Origin: a virus | IMG/VR virus record: IMGVR_UViG_3300025645_000069 | Location: 1 to 64,000 of that record | Direction: 5' to 3' (one strand) | Length of the DNA stretch: 64,000 bases | In this document: piece by piece, positions 53,513 to 61,700 of the stretch | Position numbering within the stretch: position 1 is the stretch's first letter | Layout of the letters: each line of letters starts with the position of its first letter | Made by a program: the position numbers and the translations under genes | The notes under the pieces: generated by a model | The model's input: only the letters and a program-made list of their open reading frames with translations | Told to the model about the DNA's origin: nothing | The model's database searches: none

Positions 53513-54500
53513 AGTAACGCCAAACGACGTTACAGTAATTATTGATGGAAAGCACAAGAGAATCCGAAAGGATTCTCCTGATGCTGAACTAGTTATTGCT
53601 CTCGTAAAGCAATACAATTCGTGTAATATTCTAACTGAGAGGGAAGATATTGTTACAAAGATAGAAGAACTTTGCAATCCTGCAAAGAAAATTGAATTTA
53701 ATTCCGATGGTCGGTTTGAATTTGATGGGAACTCTGCTATGTATCTTAAAGGTACAAGTGACCCAATACCTGAGTTTCTTGCTAAAAAGCTTTTAGAGTA
53801 TATCGACAAAGGTTTGAATGTAGAAGCTCTAGTTAACTTCTGGAAGAACACACTGCTTAATCCTGATAAAGGCGTTAGACAGCAGTTGTTTGGCTTCTTA
53901 GAACACAATGGCCATCCAATAACTGATAAGGGTTATTTCTTAGCTTACAAAGCAGTGAAAGTTGCTCGTAAATATGACGCAGAAACAGGTGAAGAAGTTG
54001 TAAGCATTCGCTACGATGAAAACACAGGTGAGCGTATTGAAGAAACTCTTAACCAGTCTATGACTTTCAAACCGTATCACTCAGGTGCACATGGTATGAC
54101 AGTTAAAGTTGGTGAGCCTATTACAATGCCAAGAGAAGAGTGTGACTCTGATCCTGAAGTAACTTGCTCTGCAGGTTTACATGTAGGTTCTATGGAGTAT
54201 GTACATGACTTTGGTTATAGTGGGGGTGTAATACTAGAAGTACTAGTAAGTCCTCGTAATGTTGTAGCAGTTCCTACTGACTATAACAATACTAAGATGC
54301 GTACTTGTGAGTATTATCCTATTGCTATTACTAACGGCGAGAATGATGCCATCTATTTAGAATCTGATTATGCTTCGTTTGACCATGCTACTATGGAAGA
54401 CGATATAGTAAATTATGAAGAGTCTAAGCGAGATGTAATAAATGAAATTGAAAAAGAATTAGCAGAGCGTAGAGCTGTTGCTGACTCAATACTTCAATAA
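53493..54500 (+). CDS. rIIB-like protein
   Basis: A 335-residue protein. The pattern FWKNTLLNPDKGVRQQLFGFLEHNGHPITDKG followed by YFLAYKAV, and CSAGLHVGSMEYVHDFG near residue 230, match phage rIIB proteins. Last rightward gene of the early arm, just before the double terminator. It probably acts with rIIA. Confidence 0.85.
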   Translation: MNYLVAKVTPNDVTVIIDGKHKRIRKDSPDAELVIALVKQYNSCNILTEREDIVTKIEELCNPAKKIEFNSDGRFEFDGNSAMYLKGTSDPIPEFLAKKLLEYIDKGLNVEALVNFWKNTLLNPDKGVRQQLFGFLEHNGHPITDKGYFLAYKAVKVARKYDAETGEEVVSIRYDENTGERIEETLNQSMTFKPYHSGAHGMTVKVGEPITMPREECDSDPEVTCSAGLHVGSMEYVHDFGYSGGVILEVLVSPRNVVAVPTDYNNTKMRTCEYYPIAITNGENDAIYLESDYASFDHATMEDDIVNYEESKRDVINEIEKELAERRAVADSILQ

Positions 54501-54504
54501 AGTA

Positions 54505-54604
54505 ATTAATTCTCACAAAGTTTTGTGTTGTTGTTACTTGTTGTTGTCTTTGTGAGAAATTAATAGGGGGAGAAGGCTTTGTGCTTTTTCCCCCTTTTTT
54601 TTTC
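54505..54604 (+). terminator. Double terminator at the convergent junction
   Basis: Two hairpins in tandem. The first has TCTCACAAAG (54511-54520) paired with CTTTGTGAGA (54548-54557), extended by flanking A/T pairs. The second has GGGGGAGAAGG (54566-54576) paired with CTTTTTCCCCC (54584-54594), with two G-U pairs, followed by about ten T residues. The second is a strong rightward intrinsic terminator; the first could serve leftward traffic too. It separates early genes from the opposing genes. Confidence 0.92.
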
Positions 54605-54608
54605 TTTA

Positions 54609-55055
54609 TTAATCTTTACAAGCTACAAATAACTCTATCTGTATAACACCACTACTAGATTTAGCAGATATACTATCTATTGCAGCAAAAGTAGGTGCTG
54701 TACCAAGAGATGTGTCTCCATCTTCCATAGCATCCATTACACTATTACCTAATAAAAAATGATCTTCAGGATTTACTTTTACAAAGTATTGTGAATCTGT
54801 CATTTTTATTTTAAGTTCAATATCTGCACTACTATCTAAATTTGTAATACGTAAATATTTTACAGAACCGTCTTTAAACGTTCCTGCTGATGCAGCTGCT
54901 CCAAATTTAATTATTTCTGTATAAGTTGCAGGTACATCCATAATTCTATGAGATACCTCATTTACATCTACGCTCTGCACATTTGTTGTACCTCTATCGG
55001 TACTACCGTCACCCATTGTAACAGCTTCAGTTAATGTTATTGTCAGTGTTGCCAT
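54609..55055 (-). CDS. Small beta-type virion protein, third paralogue
   Basis: A 148-residue protein of the same template as those at 28533-29348: MATLTITLT start, YLRITNLDSS near 73, VNPEDHFLL near 95, and IELFVACKD at the end. It is longer in the first third. Separated from the other two by more than 25 kb, it may be a decoration protein that duplicated and moved, or a part of the RNA polymerase particle. Its 5' end overlaps the 54-residue gene. Confidence 0.55.
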   Translation of the reverse strand: MATLTITLTEAVTMGDGSTDRGTTNVQSVDVNEVSHRIMDVPATYTEIIKFGAAASAGTFKDGSVKYLRITNLDSSADIELKIKMTDSQYFVKVNPEDHFLLGNSVMDAMEDGDTSLGTAPTFAAIDSISAKSSSGVIQIELFVACKD

Positions 55056-55191
55056 TGTCTATTATTATAAAAATTTGTATTAATCCTAAAAAAAATTGTA
55101 CCTCATAGTAAGGTGCATGCTCTTCTGGTTGGAAGTGGCGCACACCAAATACTATTCCTTTTGCCCATGTTAACCCGAATCCTAGTTTCAT
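55027..55191 (-). CDS. Small conserved-looking protein, 54 aa
   Basis: ATG 55191 overlaps the TAA stop of the 1190-residue gene (TAATG). It encodes MKLGFGLTWAKGIVFGVRHF, then EEHAPYYEVQFFLGLIQIF and a polar end that overlaps the start of the 148-residue gene by 29 bases. The aromatic, amphipathic core looks like a genuine small phage protein, possibly membrane-associated. No family named. Confidence 0.6.
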   Translation of the reverse strand: MKLGFGLTWAKGIVFGVRHFQPEEHAPYYEVQFFLGLIQIFIIIDNGNTDNNIN

Positions 55192-58100
55192 TAATTATTA
55201 TTTCCCATTAAAAATTTAAGAGAGTTTTCTACATCTCTATCTAACTGACTTAATACAGGTAATACATCATACAGTTCTTTACCTATCTTAGTTGAACCTT
55301 TTCTTTTACCTCTTGTGTATAATTCAAATCCTTGGCCCATAGCTATTCTTGGTATTTCTTTAAAAAAGAATCTCATAAATAATTCAATTGCATTTTCAAG
55401 CATGCTTATAGATGCTGCAGGACTTCTAAATATTCTTACTATTTCTATAGGATTCATGTAAAAAGATAACTCTGAGTATATTCTACGAACAAAAAATGCA
55501 CCATATAAAATTAATTTCTTTTCATCGTCATTAGGTGCAGCTTTAGCTGCTGCAAGCAGCACAGAACTACTAACTCCTGATAAAAGCATATCTACAATAT
55601 ATATTGTTGCTCTTCGCAGATCACCTTTTTCTCTTTCAGACAAACTATTCCATCTGTCTGCACGTAATTCTGCTTTTAAAAGTTCTCCTTGTTTTAGTAT
55701 TGTACTCAAGAATCTCATTCCTTCTGTAAACGAACCAAATTGAAATTCTTCAGATTGTCTACTAAAATCTAAGTCATCTGCCCGCAAGTCTTCTCTAGGT
55801 GTAAACACTTTATTTGCACCTCTGTATTTTTCTAATCCTCCAGGAATCATCCATCTACGTAAAGAAAACCCTGCCCTACCTATTATATATCTTTGAGCTA
55901 GCGCATTGTTTTTGCTTGTATAGTTACCATTGATGTAATAATTTAATTCAAACAACTGTCTAGTTACTTTAAACTCTGCGTCAACTAAATTATTATTTTT
56001 TACTTTTATAACTCTACCTGTATTAAAAACTAAGGAGCCTACATCTATTCCATCTCTTACTTTTAATTCTTTTTCTTTAGCTTCGTAAACTTCATCAAAC
56101 GACATTGCTTGATTCCTATCTTTTACGACTTTCCCATCTTTATTTATATATTCACCTTTACTATTTTGTACTTTTATTCCGTTTAAAAAAGAATACATTA
56201 ATAAGTGTTGTACATAGTGCTCTCCCATTTGGTGAAACCCGTGTAATGTACTTTTATCTGCAGACTGGCTTAACTTTGTAGCTGCCATAAATTTCTTAGC
56301 TGCAGGATTCCAATCTTGTTCTGCTTGAAATCTTTCTCCTAATAAATTAGTTATTGCTCCAGGCCTAATTACTCCTATATCACCAAATATATTAGGCATA
56401 TCTAAAGCAAATTTTTTCTCTGCATTTATTAACTCTTTCATCCCGTACTCTACATCAAAGTACATACCGCTCATAGCGCGCATAGATTGTATAGTTTTAG
56501 ATTGGAATACAGAAGCTATTGCAGAGTAATAGTTAAATATAAGCATAGTATCTGTTGTCCAAGACATTAAAGTACTAGCTATTTTATTTGCTTTACCTGA
56601 CCCTACATTTTTAACTCCGTACAACCTATCTTCTATTACAGATGTAAGATTTTTGTATACATTAGAAGCCATACCGTCTTCCATTTCAAAAGAAAGTTCT
56701 TCTTTTCCTTTTACTTTTATTTTTTGTGCTTTCTTTTTACCCCAATGGTATTTACCTACTTTACTAGTTCCCACCACTTGTTTTAAAATTTCTAGCTCTG
56801 CTTGAACGTAAGAACTTTCTTCCCAATTAACAGCTCCCCAATAGTCCATTAAAAGTATAGACGGTAAATCATAAGATTGCTCATTTAAAGGCACTTTATC
56901 GTCCTGTCTATAGTACACAGGTATTTTTTGTTGCACTTGTCCGTATTCATTTAAATTTGTATACATCAAAGCTTTTACCTGCTCCCATTTACTTATGTCA
57001 TCTGAATTGTCTTCACCTTTCTCATAGTAATCAATATCATCTGCTGTAAGTGTGAACTTATCTTTATATATTCTTTTTATTGAAGCAATTAAACCGTCTT
57101 CAAAACTAGTTTCCATTAATGTTTTTTGTATTGCAGGTAGTTTTAATCCTCTTCTATTAGGGTACATCTCATCTCTTTCTGTGATCATGTCACGAAAGAA
57201 CCAATACATCTTATACTCTATTTTATTTTTATTAGTTTCGTCTGCAAAGAAATTAAATCTAGGATCTTTCCATTGAGACTTTACATTGTATTTACCAGAA
57301 ACTTTATCTCTACTCTCTACATTGTCGTTATACCATTCTATATATGACTTTTTTGCTTCTATATATTGGTAACTGTTTTGGCCGTATTTATCTTGAGCGT
57401 CTAGCATAGGAGTTAAAAACTTTGTACGCGCTGTCCAGAAGTCAGGTTTTATTTCATCTACTAAAAATTTTGTAAGCTTACCATTTTCTTCTCTACCGAT
57501 CATATCTCCCCACAAACTACGCATGTCTGTAGTACTTTTCCCTTTAATATATTGTTTCCACAATTTTTCAAGCTCCGTAAACTTTTCTATAGTTTTACGC
57601 ATTGTTAGATAATCTTTTTTATCTAGTATTTCTGCAGCTAGAGATATTACATCATCCCCCATATTACGAGCATCTAGCATGTAATGCGCGAACCCAGACA
57701 AATCTTTAGGATTTTCTTTTAAAATACGCATAAAATTATCTATTTCTGCCTGCTTGATTACATCAGCATTACGCTCCATTTGCTCTGCAACAAAAACACC
57801 TCGCTCTTCACTATATCTTTTTCTGCTTTTTGTATTATCTTTTAATGCTCTTGCTTTTCTCCACTGCGTATAAGGAATACCACCTTTTTTTGAATCAGAA
57901 AATGAGTCTGAGTATTTTCTATAATATACTGCAGTCATTTTACCAGGAACAGATCCCCACTTGTTTGCAATAGCTTGTCTTGCTTTAAAGTTAAACTGAG
58001 ACTGTATAGAAGCTTTTTCAGAAAGTATTTTATTGTAATCTACTGCAGTACCTCCTGTATTGTCTTGTGTTATGTATAAATTTAATTCTCTTTCTTTTGA

Positions 58101-58763
58101 TACAAGCTCTATAACTTCATCAACAGTATTTATAAATTTAAGTCTTTGGTCGTATTCATATATTGTAGCTATATCTAAAGCTCCTTGTATATTTAAAACT
58201 TGTTTTGCATTTTTTAATAACAACTCTACAGTTTTTAAATATCCTTTTAACGCAACCTTATCATTAAATTTTTCTAATTGCGCAGCTAACGCTTCTAGAT
58301 CTGTTACGTACTTAGACCGCATGTAATCTATACGTATTTTACGTGCTTCTTCTATAGATGTAGCATTTTGTATCCTAGACTCTAACTCCTCGGCACCATA
58401 CATTTGTATTTTCTTAGCAGTACGTAAGTTTTTTATACGAGACTTAACTCTTTTTATAAGGTCAGTTATTATTTTATCTCTGTTAGCTTCTTCATACTCA
58501 GTTCCTAAGAGTAATGTAGATTCTTGCTGTATTTCTATTTTAATTTCGTTGCTATCAATAATGTCTATAACAGACTCAATAGTAGGATAACCAAACTCAT
58601 CAACTCTAGGATCTTCTTCAGATGTTATTCCTACGTTTGCAAGAGATAACCAGTCGCCAAACAGGTCTATAAACTGAGGCGAATGTACAAAGTCAAATAC
58701 AGCCTCTGAATTGTCTTTAAATCTAGGGTTATTGTCTAGGTCTATTTTTAATTTACATGCCAT
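55191..58763 (-). CDS. Giant virion protein, companion of the polymerase-like protein, 1190 aa
   Basis: From ATG 58763, 3 bases past the upstream TAA, it encodes 1190 residues (a TTG at 58772 is a weaker start). The sequence is charged, helical and alpha/beta mixed, with long Lys/Glu-rich segments. Near residue 1070 is a hydrophobic stretch (MLLSGVSSSVLLAAAKAA). No catalytic motif is evident. It is co-transcribed with the giant DFDID protein, as large virion proteins are in crAss-like phages, and is probably an internal virion protein ejected with the DNA. It could also be the C-terminal portion of a split polymerase. Confidence 0.6.
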   Translation of the reverse strand: MACKLKIDLDNNPRFKDNSEAVFDFVHSPQFIDLFGDWLSLANVGITSEEDPRVDEFGYPTIESVIDIIDSNEIKIEIQQESTLLLGTEYEEANRDKIITDLIKRVKSRIKNLRTAKKIQMYGAEELESRIQNATSIEEARKIRIDYMRSKYVTDLEALAAQLEKFNDKVALKGYLKTVELLLKNAKQVLNIQGALDIATIYEYDQRLKFINTVDEVIELVSKERELNLYITQDNTGGTAVDYNKILSEKASIQSQFNFKARQAIANKWGSVPGKMTAVYYRKYSDSFSDSKKGGIPYTQWRKARALKDNTKSRKRYSEERGVFVAEQMERNADVIKQAEIDNFMRILKENPKDLSGFAHYMLDARNMGDDVISLAAEILDKKDYLTMRKTIEKFTELEKLWKQYIKGKSTTDMRSLWGDMIGREENGKLTKFLVDEIKPDFWTARTKFLTPMLDAQDKYGQNSYQYIEAKKSYIEWYNDNVESRDKVSGKYNVKSQWKDPRFNFFADETNKNKIEYKMYWFFRDMITERDEMYPNRRGLKLPAIQKTLMETSFEDGLIASIKRIYKDKFTLTADDIDYYEKGEDNSDDISKWEQVKALMYTNLNEYGQVQQKIPVYYRQDDKVPLNEQSYDLPSILLMDYWGAVNWEESSYVQAELEILKQVVGTSKVGKYHWGKKKAQKIKVKGKEELSFEMEDGMASNVYKNLTSVIEDRLYGVKNVGSGKANKIASTLMSWTTDTMLIFNYYSAIASVFQSKTIQSMRAMSGMYFDVEYGMKELINAEKKFALDMPNIFGDIGVIRPGAITNLLGERFQAEQDWNPAAKKFMAATKLSQSADKSTLHGFHQMGEHYVQHLLMYSFLNGIKVQNSKGEYINKDGKVVKDRNQAMSFDEVYEAKEKELKVRDGIDVGSLVFNTGRVIKVKNNNLVDAEFKVTRQLFELNYYINGNYTSKNNALAQRYIIGRAGFSLRRWMIPGGLEKYRGANKVFTPREDLRADDLDFSRQSEEFQFGSFTEGMRFLSTILKQGELLKAELRADRWNSLSEREKGDLRRATIYIVDMLLSGVSSSVLLAAAKAAPNDDEKKLILYGAFFVRRIYSELSFYMNPIEIVRIFRSPAASISMLENAIELFMRFFFKEIPRIAMGQGFELYTRGKRKGSTKIGKELYDVLPVLSQLDRDVENSLKFLMGNNN

Positions 58764-58765
58764 AA

Positions 58766-61700
58766 TTAACAAATATCTCTTTCAGGGTTATTATTTGTAG
58801 GTTTTTTATCTACCTTAACTACCAACTCTTTTAAGCTTTGTCTAAACTCTCTATAACTTGCTAGCTGGAATTGTTTTAATTCTATTTTAGGATCATTTTG
58901 CTCAAAGATACTATAATTTGTTTGTTTTTCTGTATATCCTTCAGGATCATATCTATACTCATTTATAGTATTCCCTTTAGAGTCTTTAAAACCTAAAGGA
59001 GATATAACTTCGTATACAGGATTTTTACTCGGCTTCCCATTTACTGTTGTGTATTGTAATCCTATAAGTTTATAAGTTAAACTTCTTACAGCACGAGTTT
59101 TTGTATAAATAGGTGTTCCATCTGCTCTATACCCCATAATCTGCGTAGTTAACTCTCCTAGAACATTACTTTTTATAATAGGTGCGTATATAGTTTTACC
59201 ATTTGCTTTTTTTCTTTTTACAGCTTCTCTGGCTTTACCAGTAAGAGTTATACTAAGCTCTCTTTTAAACGGTACATATTTATTTTTAGAATCTTTAAAC
59301 CCACTATTTTTAATTCCTTTTTGTACTTTTTTAGGTTTTGTACCAAGATCTGTAACCATTCTAGGATTTTCAGTGTTATGTCTTAAAATTTGGTCTACCA
59401 TATCATCTATAGACAACAAACTTAAGTCTTCTAAATTATGCTTTACATAATCCGAAAACCCACTGTTTTTTACCCAAGTCATCGGTATGTAGGTATGGAA
59501 AGAATTCATGTTATTGTTAAATCCAGACACAAAAAACGCCATATTAACTAATTTTATTGCAAATTTTCTTGTTTTTGGGTCTATATATAAATCTTCCCAT
59601 TCTTGAACAGCTAAGTTTTTTATCTCAGAAGGCACACCTTTTAAGCCTCTAGATTTTACATAACTAGGTAATTCATTTTGTCCAAAAGAATTTATTTTAC
59701 TAGTTAGTAGTTTGTTTAATAATATACTGTCAGGATTGCTTTTTTGCATTTCCCTAAACTCTACTACAAACGAATCTGCTTGAGACTTAGAAAATAATAA
59801 ATTTTGCATCCCAAACTCTTCTGTACTTGCTATTTGAAACCCTGAGTACAAATATGTATACATAGTATCTACAAGCTTTTGTCTATTTAGTATGTTATCT
59901 GACATAAGAGTTACATCTAATAATTTATGTAACCCTTCTACCATAAACTCAGACTCAGATAAAAATGTATCTTCAAAAGTTTCTAAGATGTAATCTATAT
60001 ACTGATGCGCTACTCCCATTAAAGTTAGTCCGTCTGCAGTATTGTTTTGGTATTTGCTTCCAAAGTTTATAAATCTAGGATCTTTTTCTAAAGATTCTTT
60101 TTTCTCCTTCCTCATTCTAACTTCTGTTAGATTTCTACCTAAACCTGTAGATATAAGTCTAGACCCTAACATTTGCTCTAACACTGAGTCTCCGTGCTCG
60201 TTTAATCTTAAAAATTCATCAAGAATAAACTTTTGCATTTCAAAATAATTTTCATTAGTGTCTCCAAATCTTAGCAAATCTTCTAATACTGGTACAGTAA
60301 GTTCTTGTGCAATGTTGTCTTCTTCTACAACCACTTCCTCTTCTTCTGCTTCTAACACTTCTTCATCTAAAGCTGCTATCTCATCAATCTCTATTTCAGA
60401 CTCTTCTACTACCTCTTCTACTTTACGTGTTTTAGGGAAGAAATCTTTTTTAGTTTTATTAACTGCTTTTTTCTGTATTGCACTTTTAGTTAATTGTACA
60501 TCTGAAAGAGCTTCACTATCTAAAGAGAATAGATTGTCTACATACTCTCTAATTACAGGTTGTGCTAAGAATCTATTTACCCATTTGTAGTTTACACCTG
60601 AACGTAATAACAAAAATGCTACGTTTACAGTGTGAGTGTTAAAGTTTACATAAGATATGTATGGGTCTTTTTCAATATCCACGTTTGCATTCATATACGC
60701 AGATATAATTTGAGTTATAAGCATATCACTACCTATAACGTCGTTTCTAGACAAGTCAGTGTAAACTGCAGCATCTTTTCCCATACCTTTATGCCCATAA
60801 CCTATATACTCTGTTAACTGTAGCCCTGCTAACGAGGAAGGTATATGATCTACAATGTTGTTTGCTACAGAACCTACCATTTTTTTACCCATTAAAAATC
60901 TAGTTTTTAACGAATCTTGGTATACAGGTCCAAAGAATTTAAGATTAGTCATAATCTTTTCATCACTTCCTTCAAACGCCATGTTATATACATCATTAGC
61001 GTCATCCTTTAAGAAGCCTGTATCTGTAGGAAACAATAATTCATTACTTTTTTCTGCGTTTTGCAGTATAGATTCCCATATTCTTATTCTTTCATTTTCA
61101 AATGCCTCCATAGAGTCAGAAGAATCTAACTCAACTCTTCTTAGTTTACCGTCTATAAATTCTAAATGAGGTACTAGTAAAAATATCTTATCAATATCAA
61201 AGTCACTACCTGTTAGTGTAGTCATACCATCAAATACTACTATAGAATCCCCTGATCCTTTTGGTAGCACACCTGCTATCTCCATAGAAAAGATAGAAGC
61301 TATAGATTGGTTTGGTATACGATACCCTAAAAGACGTAGTGCATCTTTATCTACTAATTGTTTTAACTCTGTATCACTAAGTTGCTCCACTGATCTACCG
61401 TCTTTTGGTTTGATCTTTTCTATAAACTCATACGGTAACAGTATTTGACCAGGTATTATCTTTTTATTTTCTAAATCTAATTGTGGAGCTTTTAGATTTT
61501 TTGCATCTATCATCCACCTGATTCTGTTTTTCTCACTCTTTTTTAACTCAGAGTACCTAGCAGAGTCTTGCCCTAATCCAAATCCAGCTATCTGAACAAA
61601 TTGTCCTCCTAATGCTTTATATAATATAGATTTTCTACTAAGGCCATTTGTTAGTGCGCTTTGTAATCCTCTTCTGTCTTGGAACATAGCATCTAAAGGT

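Noticed and set aside
58763-58772. TTG start for the 1190-residue protein
   Set aside because: It overlaps the upstream stop, while an ATG three bases past that stop gives standard spacing.
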